NCBI RefSeq assembly: GCF_037975245.1
Contig: NC_092571.1
Location: 9,648,501-9,712,500, forward strand
Reading direction: 5' to 3'
Source of the DNA: Apostichopus japonicus
Taxonomy: Eukaryota; Echinodermata; Holothuroidea; Aspidochirotida; Stichopodidae
Length of the DNA: 64,000 bases
The notes under the pieces were generated by a model. It did not search any database, was not told the origin of the DNA, and worked only from the letters and a program-made list of their open reading frames with translations. Position 1 is the first letter of the stretch. The number at the start of each line of letters is the position of its first letter. Positions 1 to 12,652 of this stretch are shown one piece after another. Both the position numbers and the translations under genes were made by a program.

Positions 1-743
1 ATAAAACTCTGTTCTGTTGTTGGTAGACACTGCATTGGTTCTATTCAACAATGATAATGTTGCCTAATGCTGAATTGATTGTAATAAAATTATAAAATGA
101 AGAATATAAATACTTCAAACTATTCAGAAATAAATCAACAACTCACTGCAGCATCAACATGGTGAGATATATAGTTTATGATTTCTGGCATGGATCAATA
201 GCAATTCTATATGAACTAATGTAACTCAATAGGTTCTGTAAAATAATCAAAACCTGACAAAAAAAATCAGATTTCTATTTCTCTAACCAAAACAGCAGAA
301 GAGAGGATGTAACTGCTGCATCACTGCTGCTGACTCTGAACCAGAAGATAGTCCACAATGTCAGTGTCTTCAGGTTCAATGTGAACAGGTTGCAACTGTG
401 GGAGTGAGCTGTGAGAGGCTTTAAACGGTTATCATTTGCTGGGGACAAACACATCTTGGTCCATTTCACAGACAGTATTGGCAATTACATAGAGGGAGCT
501 GTAGACCAAATTTGTTTGTCTGATCCTGAAAGCATTGCAGAAAAACAACAGCTTGTTTGATGGCCCTTTGGAAAGCAGATGACTAAGGATGAACACAAAT
601 GGTAGGATGTTCTTCACATTTATAGCTTAGATCTTACTGTGAATCTATGCATTACCTATATATACAAAAGTCAACTTTTTGTTACAAAGGGTGTACACAA
701 TTTAGCTTATCCTTGTATAAAATATAACTGATCACTACTATAT
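1..743. other. no gene recognised
   Basis: AT-rich sequence. The short open frames here (about 60-70 codons) overlap on the minus strand, have no family resemblance I recognise, and look like chance. I see no splice-linked exons or repeat structure. Confidence 0.5.
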
Positions 744-1060
744 ACACCAGGTAGCCAGTGACGGATCAAAGATTTCAAAAGGGGCGTGTGCCTCATCCTA
801 CCCCTACAACGACAACTCAATTTTTGACGTTTCCATATTCCCTCTCACTGTACATATATATATATACTATATATGGTCTATCATAACCTGTGTGTGTGTA
901 TGGACGCATGTGATAGGAGAATTGAGCACATCTCCTGTGAATATCATGTAGTGGATCCAAGGGCGTATCATGGGCGGGGGTGGGTGGGGGGGGGGTGGCG
1001 GACGACCCATCACTTTTTGAGTCCCATCTGCATGAAAGCGTACGCCTCACCCTTCTAATC
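744..1060. repeat. dispersed repeat fragment, inverted copy near 15.5 kb
   Basis: From about 750 the sequence (CCAGTGACGGATCAAAG onward, through a GGGGCGTGTGCCTCA segment and a short TA run) is closely matched in reverse complement by about 15455-15622. The shared end, CAGTGACGGATC, looks like a DNA-transposon terminus. I found no target duplication. The segment ends in a G-rich run near 975-1000. Confidence 0.55.
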
Positions 1061-1198
1061 GCTTCCCGATGTGTTACGAAACTTAATTAATGACCTTCGC
1101 CCGTAGTACCAAGACCTTGACAAAATCCTGCAACACACCACTTCATCGATAAGAAGTGATCGGGTTGTGTATTAGTGACGTCAGGCCTCGACAAATTT

Positions 1199-2025
1199 TT
1201 GGTTCCTTGCAAAGCAAGGAACCTATGCATTCAACTTGGCATGTGTGTGTGTATATGTGACGCTTGGCTTGTGTACTTGATATCTCAATAAGGAAATGAT
1301 GTATCATGACCAAACTTAGTGGGTGGATAGCCCATAATGAGAGGAAGATCCCTATTGTTTTTGGTGCCCGCAAAGGTCTCCAAAAGGTCAGTTAAGATAA
1401 ATAAAATGCAAAATATTAAAAATGCAACAACTCCCAGTGCAAAAGTCTGACCCAGTTAATATTTTGAGACAAGCTGTGAATGGGGTAAGGGATCGTTTCC
1501 AAACTTAACGGTCATGTGATCGAAGGTCAACAAAGGTCAATTAGGGGTCAAAAACTAGTATTTTTGCAATAACTTGAGAACCAAATGTCCATCAAGGATG
1601 AGAGTTATGCTATTGTAATCCAATAGTCGACCTGCATTTGGGTGACCTTTGACCTCAGGTTGACCTCCATTGACCTGTATTAGCTTCTTTCAAGTTGATT
1701 ACAGTATATGAATTTTCGTGGCCATATTCCGATCTAAATTCTCCATAAGTTGACTCCTCTGCAACCTTTGTGTACGAAGTTATTAGAGATCACAGTTTTG
1801 TTTTGTTAAAATTCTTAATAAGTACAGTTACAGTAGGATGATTCTGTGAGTTCTGTAGAAAGAGCCAACTATTGCTCATATCAGCCACCTGGTCCTCAAC
1901 AGGTTCTCAAAAGGACCAATGGTGGATTTGTGATATTTTTGGCAATAATGTTTTAGGACAGTGCTGCTCCCTTGTAAATATTCCAAGTTACAAGCAAGGA
2001 ACCATAGTGCCCTTGGGCTCTTGTT
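1199..2025. repeat. putative non-autonomous repeat bounded by GGTTCCTTGC motifs
   Basis: A near-palindrome (GGTTCCTTGC, AAA, GCAAGGAACC) lies at about 1200-1222, and CAAGCAAGGAACC recurs near 1992-2004. The interior has repeated AGGTCA/TGACCT half-sites around 1520-1680. No coding potential is seen. The family is not identified and the limits are approximate. Confidence 0.4.
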
Positions 2026-2770
2026 TTGAAATTGCATCCCTGAAAAAATGAGAATTCTTACTCTACTTCTTAATACACTGTAACTAACTCATTTTTAGTC
2101 ATTCATATAATAGGGAATCTTAATTAAGCTTTTAACATTACCTGCAGGCTTGAATGATTGACCTACTACCATCTCCAAAGGTATTTTGCCCTGGCAGCTT
2201 CTATTGTCTGGAGACTACGGTATAAACTATAAATGATATTTCTGATGTATGATAATGTTCCAAAGAAGTGAGTCAACTGACAGTAGATGGATACCAGACA
2301 TTAAATGTGTCACTGTGTCAGTATACCTACAGTGGCTTGTGTAAACAATCAACTTTATTTAGCAGACCCTCTGGACTAGTGTATTTGCTTCAAATTATAT
2401 TGCTGCTAATTGCCCAACTAAATATCAAAAGTTTCAAGAAACAGATTTGACCTTAGGGTTTTTGATGAGGGAAAAGAAAAAAGAGAGAAAAGATCTATGG
2501 GAAACATACTCGGGTGCAGTCTCCCAGTTCCCTGCTCATCCCCCTCCCCCACCCTCAATAGGTCCCATTTTGACATGTAAACAAATATTAGCAAACACCT
2601 AGCAATTAATTTACAGCTGAATTCCCCATATGGCTTCCCCTCAGCATTGTCTCAGCTATCAACAGAATTCCCTAGCATGTTTTTATATGGTTATTGATGC
2701 AACGATTATTACATACAACTACACCCGCTAGTTGTAATTAACCCTCAGTGGCCTAAAAATGGTAAGGTAC
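2026..2770. other. no gene recognised
   Basis: Unremarkable AT-rich sequence. A 60-codon open frame at 2268-2450 has no recognisable domain. Nothing else stands out. Confidence 0.5.
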
Positions 2771-2778
2771 TCTAGTGC

Positions 2779-3809
2779 TTGTGTTTGCACGGGTTATCCG
2801 GGTACCCGGGTACCCGCCCGACGCGGTACTATCCGGTTCCTAATTGATTACCCGAATCCTACGCAAAGTGTGATTGTTTAAAAAAAAAATTGCAAACCGA
2901 TGGTTAGGCAGATTTCCCATTGACTTAGTGTGTTGTTAGGCTACCATGTGGTCGAAGATAACAGCAATAACGAAAGCTTTCCATAGATATCTTATAACTG
3001 CGTCACAATTTCAGCTAATAAACAGATGGCTAGGCTAGATTACCCCCATTGACTTAGTGTGGTGTTAGGCAACCATGTGGTCGAACGTATAACAGCAATA
3101 ACGAAAGTATTCCATGGATGTCTTATAACTGCGTCACAACTTCAGCAAATAAACAGATGGTTAGGCTTAGCTAGATTTCTCATTGACTTAGTGTGGTGTT
3201 AGGCTACCATGTGGAAGAAATTATTATTTGTTTATTCGTTTATATCATAGAAGGAAAGGCTGACAAGGAATTTTACAAGATGTTTATGGATTATAGATGG
3301 GATAACTAAAAAAAAAAATCGCAATTGGCTTTTTACTAATCGTTTATTCCAAATGCGATCAAATTGCGCGAATCGCGCAATCTCGCGGCTAATGCAAACC
3401 CTGGGCCTGCATTATAGATAGAAGTAGTATTAAAAACTGTGAGCTAAATTGGATATTTATATGGTTTGATCCAATAGACGTGCACGAGAAAGCATAAGCA
3501 GCGGCGGCAGTGCGATGTTAGTAGTAATGCTAATTATAATTAAATAATTAATTTATTAACAAGTTAATGAAAGAAACAAAAGCAAATAAAAATTATTGAG
3601 GAAGGTTTTTACCTTATCTTACACCTACGTATTTGAACATGAAAACATTGTCAGTAGAGAATATAATGCATTTATTACAGCATCCAATATGTAATTTCTT
3701 GAAAATCGTGATACACGAGGGTAAACAAATTTTTCCGGGTACCCGGATACCCGACGGGTAACGGCCCTCGGGTACCCGGTTCCCGATTTTTGGACCCGTG
3801 TAAACACTA
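2779..3809. mobile_element. hAT-type non-autonomous DNA transposon with 8-bp target duplication
   Basis: Flanked by an exact 8-bp direct repeat TCTAGTGC (2771-2778 and 3810-3817). The ends are inverted: TTGTGTTTGCACGGG on the left against TAGTGTTTACACGGG (reverse complement) on the right. GGGTACCC-rich subterminal stretches follow on both sides. An 8-bp duplication with short imperfect terminal repeats is typical of the hAT superfamily. No transposase frame is present, so it depends on a partner in trans. The inside contains a three-copy tandem repeat. Confidence 0.8.
2896..3220. repeat. about 120-bp tandem repeat, three copies
   Basis: Three diverged copies of a unit starting near ACAGATGGTTAGGC and running through GACTTAGTGTG, GGCTACCATGTGG and AACAGCAATAACGAAAG. 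It lies wholly inside the hAT-type element at 2779-3809, so it is probably an internal repeat of that family. Confidence 0.75.
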
Positions 3810-3991
3810 TCTAGTGCCACTATATCATGAAGGCTGTATATATATAACATTTTGGGGGACTGTCCCTTCACACTGAGGGGTCAACACAAGTATGGTGCGA
3901 TACTGTCATTATGGAATAAATTTGTTCTAATTTATCCGAAAAATTGCTACCTGGTTTCTGCAAATGTAAACTGACACAATTAGTGCATGCC

Positions 3992-4342
3992 TCTTTAAAG
4001 GGGTATAGAGGGTTTGTTTCAGTTTCTCAAAACAGAACCAAATCACAAAATGTGACATCCACAATACTTGAAACTCCCAATAACCATCAGTTTGCTTTAT
4101 TTTGGGAAAACTTATACAATTTGATTGAATTTCGAAATGACAATGACCAATATACCTACAAACAAATGAACTTTTTGCAGCCCACAATAATTCAAACTGT
4201 TGCTCAACTTCCTCAAACATTTACAGTAGAAATAAAATACAGCATGGAGGTTTATTGTGAAAATACTTCCCAAATATGTGGAAGTGATAAGAGATATTAA
4301 AAGTTGTTCTGATCACATCAACCCAACCCTCTATGCCCGTCT
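3992..4342. mobile_element. possible MITE with GGGTATAGAGGGTT ends
   Basis: GGGGTATAGAGGGTTTG near 3999 is mirrored by CAACCCTCTATGCCC near 4321-4337. The spacing (about 340 bp) suits a small inverted-repeat element. A 118-codon open frame (3944-4300, plus) covers it but resembles no family I know and runs over the repeat ends, so I do not call it a gene. No target duplication was confirmed. Confidence 0.4.
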
Positions 4343-4829
4343 AACAATTGAACACAAGTAATTACTTGTGAGGCTATTAGGGAATGCTTTACCAAGTTAT
4401 TTACGATTTCTTTCAAAACTTGGTACGATAATCTGTTTCCACAATTTCAGTTGCATTTCAACAGTTTCAGAATTGATTTAACACCATTTAACAATTTATT
4501 GCCATAAAAAATAAAATAGCAGTGACACATTACATGATTTCAACACTGTTCAACAACAAGTCCAGTAATACTTCAATTTATCACTTATTTGTAATCTTTT
4601 CTTTTCAGGTTTCCTGTTGAACTTCCTGGTTGTCTTTGCACTCTTGACTCAGTTCATATACGGTAATCAGTCTTATAATATTGTCAACCAGCATTGTACT
4701 CTGCTCTAAGTTTGTTTAGTTTCAATCAATGACTATGATCACTTTGTGTTATTTGTTACTTTTTCTCTTTGACATAAGAACCTCTAGTCATACTACCAGC
4801 TTACTTAGTCTTATTGTCAACCATTCTCC

Positions 4830-5745
4830 GAATTTGCATCAGCTTTTCAACTTCCATATAAATCAACTTTTCAACTTGCATATCAATTAGCTTGAACATT
4901 AATCAACCAATCAACTTTTATATAAATTTGGCTGCATATCAATTAGTCAGACAACCTGCATATCAATCAACCTGTCCTATCTACTTGCATATCAATCAGC
5001 TTTTGATATTGCATATCAATTAGCCTGCAAATTAATCAACTATATATATATATCAATTAGCTTGGATATCAATTAACCAATCAACTTACATATCAAGCAA
5101 CCAATCATCTTGCATATCAATCAGCCTATCAACTTGCATATCAACCAGCTTTGCAATTTGCATATCAAACAACCAATCAACTTGCATATCAATTAGCCTG
5201 CATATCAATCAGCGTGCATATCAATCAGCCTATCAACCTGCATATTAATCAACCAATCAACTTGTATATCACATACCTGCATATATCAATTAGCCAATCA
5301 ACTTACATATCAAGCAACCAATGAACTTGCAAATCAATCAGCCTATCAACTTGCATATCAACCAGCTTTTCAATTTGCATATCAATCAACCAATCAACTT
5401 GCATATCAATCAACCAGTCAACTTGCATATCACTTAGCCTGCATATCAATTAGCTTTTCAACTCACATATTAATCAGCTTGTTAGAGCTGCATATCGATA
5501 CACCTGCACATTAATTAGCCAATGAACTTGCATATCAATCAGCCAATTAACTTGCATATCAACAAACCAATCAACTTGCATATCAGTTCACCATTCAACT
5601 TGCATATCAATCAATCATTCAACTAACAAATCAATCAGCTTATCAACTTGCATATCAATTACATTATCAACTCCCATATCAATTGGCCTATTAACATGTA
5701 CATCAGTCAAGCCTTTTAAGTTGCATATCAATCAGACTTTCAATT
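4830..5745. repeat. about 20-bp minisatellite (CATATCAATCAGCC/AACTTG family)
   Basis: Roughly 900 bp of imperfect repeats built from CTTGCATATCAATCA and CCTATCAA blocks, about 20 bp per unit with frequent substitutions. It sits directly upstream of the MULE-like pseudogene. No coding role is apparent. Confidence 0.85.
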
Positions 5746-5779
5746 TCAATATTGCCATATTGGACAAAATATATTAAAA

Positions 5780-6049
5780 GTGGCTTATATAGTAAAGGTA
5801 CAGAAAAGATCAGTCATGCCACAAACAAAGAAAAGGAGTTACCAGCAAAGAAAAAAAGCAAACCGACAACAAATGCAACAAAGCAGAAGTAACCAAGAAT
5901 GTGAATCAGGCACAAACTCTTCCCAAATTATGGATGATGTGTCAGTCCAACATTCAACGGATGCATTAACTGATATTTATTTGCACTCTGTGCAGACTCA
6001 TGACGCATTGGCTTTCTTTCCAGTCAATAATGAGTATTTCAAAGATTGA
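5780..6049 (+). CDS. 89-codon open frame of unknown nature upstream of the MULE pseudogene
   Basis: The product would be hydrophilic: basic and glutamine-rich over residues 10-40 (KKRSYQQRKKANRQQMQQ), acidic later. It lies 50 bp before the acceptor at 6100 and could be part of a first exon, but I see no convincing donor and no zinc-binding FLYWCH pattern. It may equally be chance. I do not assign a function. Confidence 0.25.
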   Translation: MAYIVKVQKRSVMPQTKKRSYQQRKKANRQQMQQSRSNQECESGTNSSQIMDDVSVQHSTDALTDIYLHSVQTHDALAFFPVNNEYFKD

Positions 6050-6100
6050 CCTGTTGACACAATATACACAAAACATCCATGTCAGCTGTCTCTTTTCTAG

Positions 6101-8271
6101 GTCCCAGAACATATGAATCATGGCCCAGAGGATGAATTAATCAAAACTAGGGCAATAACATGTCGGATGCTGACAGCTGTTACTAACGATCCATCTCGGC
6201 CCACAAGAAGAGTGTATAACACCGTAGTTCAAGAGGAGCCGATTGACGATGTGCCAATGTTCAACATGGTTCGCTCCCAGTTGGAACGCTGCAAGGCATT
6301 TCTTATCTCTCCTATTCCACATATTGTGGAAGAAGTGGTGATTGCAGATGAATGGGCAGAGACATGGGGTGGTCGACGGTACTTGAGCCTGCAAGATAAT
6401 GACTTGTCTTCTGCACTGATAGCAGCTACCGATAATTGTAGCAGTGCAGCGTACTGTACATTGATCGTACATTTTAAACCTGCCCTACACCTTACACCCA
6501 GTTTCCCACTATCTATGGACTATACCACGGCCGAGTACTTTCATTTGTTATGGGACTTATGACTGAGCGGACTGTTGGCGCCTACCTTCAAATTGTACAA
6601 CACGTCAAAGCCAAAGTGAGGAAGTATCCGGCCATCGACTGAGGCCAAGACGAGTTGTGATATCTACTTTGAACTGGCTCTGATTACTGCCAGTTCAGAC
6701 AAGCTGTTATATCGGGCTGCTACTTTCACTTCTGCCAAAGCCTATGGAGGAGTGTCCAGCAGCTTGACTTGGCTGGCAGATACAGGCGGACGCCTGAGGA
6801 AGCGAATTTCCTGGAATTGGTGACTAACAACTCCACTTAACGCCTGGTGGCTCGCTACCCTGCAATGCAGCAGTTCATTCAATACCTGGAGAATAACTAC
6901 ATCAGCGACAATGGAAACTTTCCTGCCCAGTTGTGGAATGTCTTCCATCGAGACAATGACACACGGACAAACAATCATGTTGAAGGTGACTATAATTGTT
7001 GGCATGGGTGGGGCCAGAGAAGGGACAGGGCTGCATACCCTTCCCCATGAACCGCATATTTATAGAACCACTGGGCGTCTCTTTGGGGGGGGGGGGTGCT
7101 GGTGTTTCTTCACCAGTAGTGCCAACATCTGCTACTAGGGGAGGTGGAGGAATGGGCAGGTCTTCCTGTTCTTCTACAGTGATATTCTGTAACAATGAAA
7201 AAAATACAAAAAAGTTAAGCTATAACACAACACATTTTTACTATGCAAGGGGGGAGATGAGTTGGTTGAGCTATGGGCATCCTTTTTTATACAATTCCCA
7301 TTTTTCTCATGAATGTATGCCTTGTATCTAAATGTGTAAGAGTTTACAAGGCCTATGGGGGTGAAGAGCCTGTAGACTGCAGCACGTTTTTATTTTTAGG
7401 CATTGGGTGACTGAAACACCAATTGCTCTTTTCCCTTCAGTTGCAACAGGGTGAGTGATTTATAGCGTACCCACGCGATCTCAACTGCGATTGACCCAAA
7501 TTCGGTACCATTTAAATGCTTGTGTTGAATTACTAGATTTTTTATGTGACGGTTGTAGAGATGTAAACATCTTGCTGGTAGGTTCAGGCATTCGAGAAAA
7601 AAAAAATCAAATGAGACCGAATTTTAGAGAAGTTTGGAGATATTTTCAAAAATCATGGAAAAATGTAACTACAGATTTCTTTGAGGCTCCTGATTTGAAT
7701 CCTGTAATGTGTTAGCTAGTTGGAATTGGTAGGGTCAGTTGATAGAAGTTTTGACTTTGCATTAACATTAAATCAGATTACATTTAGGGTGGGTCAGCTA
7801 TTACATTTAGCTTTGATTTTTATTACATTTAGGCCGGGTGGGTATTACATTTAGGGTTGTTATTACATTGAGCGGTGATACACTGCTAACGTGCTTTGGG
7901 TATGAAGGGGAAAACATATTTGTAATTTTATAACTGAATAGACTTATCACACTTATTACACTTACTTGCCTGCCCTACCGTCGACTGTCTAGTATGGGTT
8001 AGATTTCCCTGTCAATCAGGATCATAATATGGATTTCTTCTCTTCAGGATTCCATCAGAGATGGAACAACATCATAGGCCGGGCCCACCCATCACTTTGG
8101 CTGTTCCTGCGGAAAATGAAGGATGAACAGCACCTGCTGGAGATCACTGTGGCTAGTGCTGGGAGAGGGGAAGCACCTCCCCACAGGAGAAGAAAATGGT
8201 GCACCCTGCAGCAACGGATAACAAGGCTACGGGATGAATACCTCAATGGCAAGCGGACACTGCAACGCTAA
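6101..8271 (+). pseudogene. MULE-type transposase gene, broken, with one retained intron
   Basis: Three blocks match the long MULE transposase-domain proteins common in invertebrate genomes, recognised from memory of the family. The first opens after TCTCTTTTCTAG at 6100 and reads VPEHMNHGPEDE, then RRVYNTVVQEEPIDD (to about 6400). The second, around 6700-6985, reads GCYFHFCQSLWRSVQQL and then WNVFHRDNDTRTNNHVEG. The third starts at 8048 with FHQRWNNIIGRAHP and ends at TAA 8269-8271. A GT donor at 6986 (after GAA G) joins the acceptor TTCTTCTCTTCAG at 8047 in phase 1 and restores EG-FHQRWNN, so the 1062-bp gap is an intron. The catalytic region is ruined: there is an in-frame TAA near 6477, a TGA near 6640, further frame changes to about 6840 and a TAA near 6840. 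The upstream FLYWCH-type exon expected in this family was not found. Confidence 0.75.
7140..8027. other. intron sequence of the MULE pseudogene
   Basis: Lies between the donor at 6986 and the acceptor at 8047. It has a poly-G run at about 7084-7096 and a cluster of TTACATTTAGG-like repeats at about 7780-7870. No independent gene is recognised. An 86-codon frame at 7455-7715 has no family resemblance. Confidence 0.5.
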
Positions 8272-8337
8272 TGGAATGCAGTAGTTTATAAGATTAAATC
8301 ATACGTGTGAGGTATATATCTATATGTATATATATAT

Positions 8338-9442
8338 TGTTACGATCAACTCGATCAAGGCCAGAAAACACCTCCCCTTGGGTTCACAACTCAAATGACT
8401 AAACTGTAATTTTTAACTTTAAATATAACAATAAGTATTTATTTAATTGTGTGTTCAAGGTAATTAAAATCAAACAAAGGTCATTTATCAATATCTAAGC
8501 AGTTTACACTAAAACAGATTTAATAAGTTACACTATAATTTACTCACGACCTGGTGTGTGCCGCGACGCGAGCTGCAGCATAAGTCCAGTGACAAAAAGT
8601 CCTGGCGATTATTCCAGCGTTCAATTAATGGCGAAACGTGTCGGCGGACGAATGTCCAATATTGAAGAAATCCAGCTCCCAACTTGATGACTTCCACTTC
8701 GGAGGTCGACAACTAACGAATGTCCAAGTTGTGCTTGCAGCTTGTTTATCCTTGGATTCCTGACCTTGGGTAACTCAGAGGCCACAATAAGTAGTGCTGA
8801 CTGGCACAGAACCGAAGACGGCTTCACAACGATGGACGACTATGAAGCCGGTTAACTTGTGAAAAATCCACTACTATAAAGACAGCTATAACTCTACTGT
8901 CAAACTAAGTGAGTATTTACTCACACTGGAATTGTAGAATTCACTTGAGCGAGATGTTATTAAACTCCTGGTGCCAAGATGGTTAAAACTTTTTGATCTC
9001 CAACTATCAGGTACTTATATAGCATATCCACAAGTCCAGAAAGATCTTGCAATGTCCATCCATTCTAGAAGCATACTAGCTCCAGCTCAGTTCAACCAAT
9101 CCAAAGGGTCACTTCACCTTTCCAGGAAATCCTCACCTAGTGTTCTAAAGATAGCACAAGGGATGTCCACTTGGCAGCACTTCAATATTCTAGCATGTTC
9201 CAATGTGTACTGTGTTGAGATGATCTAAATTGTTCTCAAATGTTCTAACTCTTCTAGAAGCTTCTCAACTTTTCCAAATATTCTGCACACACCAGATATG
9301 CACACATACCAGGCATTTGTATACTATGATTCTTAGATTAATTTATAATATTCTATAATATTGATTTAAAATACAACTTTTTGTTGCAAAAATCATACAA
9401 ATTATTGAGGTTACTTAGAGGCTTGTAATACTATCCTCGTAC
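8338..9442. repeat. possible degenerate solo LTR
   Basis: Starts with TGTTACGATC just after a TA run, like the TGTTACG start of the gypsy LTRs at 37323 and 41521. It has a similar GC-rich middle (about 8550-8720) and a weak CTCGTACCA where CGTAACA would be expected. I could not confirm a target duplication or a partner LTR, so this is tentative. Confidence 0.25.
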
Positions 9443-9614
9443 CAATGGGTCTAGGCTAGCCTAAGTTAGACCTGTACTTCACATACTGTCAGGACCTGTG
9501 TGGGGTTTAGGCTACCACTGGTTTATCCTTCTTCGAAGAAGGAGTTGTAGGGACAAATTAAAATAATGGTGCTATCTAGACACAAGATAAATGAAGATTT
9601 AGTAAAGGTCTCGC

Positions 9615-10040
9615 ACCACAATTAATTGTTCCATTGACTTACACACTAAACTCGTCACTTTCAATACATGCCAAAGCAAAGATAGAAGTTTTCAACTGGT
9701 ATATCCTACCCACCACATGATAGCTGAGATCTTGGCCTATCATGGCTCTTCCATTTTCCATATCATGACCGCTTAGATTTTGAGTTAGAAGAGGAGCAAG
9801 TTTAGCATACTGAACCCCCAACCCTTCCGTCTGCTCGCTCGGAGTAATATCAACATGTAACCCTTCGATCCTCCCCATTTCCACACCATCTGTACTTTAA
9901 ATTATGCTCTTTCATATAAAGGCAGAACAAACGATGACATTAACTGATAACATGATTAAAACATGCTTTACCGTAGGTACTTTTACCTCTTTTCTCTGAC
10001 AATGGTTAACCTTTCGAGCGGATGAACACTACTCTAATTG
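9615..10040. repeat. dispersed repeat, second copy at 18.77-19.06 kb
   Basis: Shares long stretches with 18768-19060, for example CTCGTCACTTTCAA, TGGTATATCCTACC, TGATAGCTGAGATCTTGG and TTTCGAGCGGATG. The two copies are in the same orientation and moderately diverged. No coding capacity is conserved, so it is probably an interspersed repeat. Confidence 0.7.
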
Positions 10041-12480
10041 TGGTGCGGTACCTAAAACGAAGACCCTGGTTTTGACAGATTTTCGAAGGAGGATGTGAGG
10101 GCGCACTCATATAAATTGTAACAGGCAAAGTAACCGCAGAATGACAGGGTCTTGAACAAGACTAGTTTGAGTCCCGCTTCTGACCAAGAAATTCTTTGCC
10201 GCTCTTTTCCATATTATTTATTATAATTTCTCGGTCAGTTTTCAGGCTTCTTTTATATTATACTTTATATAAATAAAAACTTTCTCTCGCAATTAAATGT
10301 TACAACTTGTGTTTTGTTTACAAACTGTGATTTAGTGAAGGTGCGGTCATGTAGTGCGTGTTATGTGCTTTGTTGGACATATAAGATAATACTTCTAATA
10401 ATAGACTATTCGGAAATTAAATTTGAATTTCATTGAAAATTAAACAAAACTCGTACAATAAACTTGAAAAAAAACTTGGTTGTGTTATGCCCTAAAAGGT
10501 AAAGATTGCATCGTACCCCAGTATAAGCATTCATCTTCGCCGGTGCATGCTTACGTTTGAAACTTGACAACGTCGGGCAAAGAATGTCGAAAGGATGTGT
10601 AGGCGGTGCTTGGAAATTTCCGTCAGGAGTAACTTTTACCTCTAAATTGCCTTATATTTTGATCTATTGTGTGGATGTACCAGTGTTGTCTACGTATAGA
10701 TCAACGGATACATTACAATGAGCCGGATCTTGCTAGACCATCATATAACTGTTGTAAAGACCCCCCCCCCCCCCAATAAAAAATCGTGATGAAATATTGA
10801 GGAATGCTAAATGTTGCAATAAGAGCCTTTGGCTAAGGACTGTGATGTGGTCTCAATTATACTGACATCTCTTGAGATCTACTTGGGCCTTCTGACGTAT
10901 CATATTGTCCAATTATGCCTTCCGAGTCTTTTGATGTATTCTAGTGTCATCTAACGTCTTCCAAAGTCCTCTGATGTCTTTTATGGTCTTGTGATGGTCT
11001 TGCGATGTATGTTACTGTCATCTAGGGTCCTTCCTCATTTAACTAACAAAGTGAGTTTGATAACTTTATGCGATGCAGGCTCAACTCATTAATCCTATTG
11101 AAAAAGTATCTGATGTTAACCTCGGGTCGTAACACTGCTGTACTACAATTAGAGAAGCCAACTAGAAGGGTTTATTTTCAAAAGAGCCCAACGGGCACTA
11201 AGAGTCCTTGCTTAGTGGAATGTTAAAGTTTTGTTTGTCATTACGCAATTTATATGGAATGGACTTCACAAAATTATTAAAAGTATTGGGCCCCAAAAAT
11301 TGGGGACCAAAGAATGTGTCCCTTAATGCATTTGATTTAGAAAAAAATATGGGTCCACCCGGCCAAAAAAACGGGCCGGGAATTTTGGGGCCCATATGTT
11401 CCCAATGCATTTGGCTTACATGTACCAGTTATTGGTCAACAACTGAATACCAAGTTGGTAAAGATTTTTACGTTTGACCCCATAACCTCATTATTATTGA
11501 TAAGGTCAGGGCGAAAAACAATAGGGCTCACCTACCATAATACATCTACACAGCCAGTATGACAAATATCCATCACTTTGGTGAGTTGTCGCGGACCAAA
11601 GCAAGTGCTACAGACGTACACGTAAACACACACCCACACACACGCGTAGCTGCAACCCCAGCAAAGACCAGAATCGGATGGAATCTGGAAGAGGAAGGAG
11701 GGGGAAGGGTTGATTGGTAAGTGCATATACTTTACGGCCTAAGTAGGGGAGCACTGTCCTACGTGAGTTGAAAACGCAACATGGCCAAATAATATTGAAC
11801 CCACAATCTATTATAATATAATAGAAGGACTTGCACCGTCTTGTCTTAAACACAGTCGTATGCTTGCTGAAATACTGACTTAGTTCTATAGACTAGCTCG
11901 TCAAAAACGATATAGAAACAAATCCTATGAAACAACAGTTGACGCCGTGTGTAGTTTAGCTCGAATATTGTCAGCCACTTCCTGAAATCTGAAAACGGCT
12001 CCAATAAAGCAATATTTGTTTCCTTGAAAAGATATAATTATAATAAAATATATAAAAAACCATAACATTTTATGTCAGCTCTGAACTTATTTTCCAAGGA
12101 GATCTTCGAAGAGGAATAAAAAACCGAGTCTTGGATAGGTCGAGCTTTGCGTGAAGCAATATACCAGCAAATATAATTTTAAAAAAAATTTAAAAAGGAA
12201 AAAAAGGAAACTGGATATTTGATCACAACTTCAATACGTCTACCTTGGTTAAGTTAAATAATAATGTAAGGTTAATAGATTCGCTTTTTTTATATATATA
12301 TATTTCCATTTCCGCTAGGCCCACATTGCTATGGTACCATAACGTTCTAGTTGTGTGTTTGCGGTGCCTATCAAATGTAACATATGTCAAAATCTGCTCT
12401 TTGTTTGTTCCAAAGCTGTAAATATTGCATATATTATATAATTTCATATTATGTAACATAACGTTTAGTTGCTTTTCTAT
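10041..12480. other. no gene recognised
   Basis: AT-rich sequence with a poly-C run (about 10760-10774), degenerate TCTTCTGATGT-like repeats (about 10870-11035) and a CA/CAC-rich stretch (about 11620-11645). Short open frames here are unsupported. Confidence 0.5.
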
Positions 12481-12652
12481 TTATTTCTATATATATATAT
12501 ATAGAAGTGTATAAAATGTTCCAAGTAGAACACGACAGAGTGCTCAATTCCGCGTTATGAAGAAGAGCGTAATGTAAATTTTGAATTTTGCAGCCAAACC
12601 TCTACTCAGAGTTTCATGCTTACTAGCAATCGTCAGGAGGTGTACTAAAAAG
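12480..12652 (-). mobile_element. 3' non-coding tail of the Penelope-like element
   Basis: Directly downstream (minus strand) of the endonuclease stop. It reads CTGACGATTGCTAGTAAGC then ATGAAACTCTGAGTAGAGG, a short hairpin-containing tail of the kind that follows the coding region in Penelope-like elements. A TA microsatellite at about 12489-12504 probably marks its end. Confidence 0.55.

Noticed and set aside
3944-4300. 118-codon plus-strand open frame
   Set aside because: Overlaps the ends of a small inverted-repeat element and resembles no known protein.
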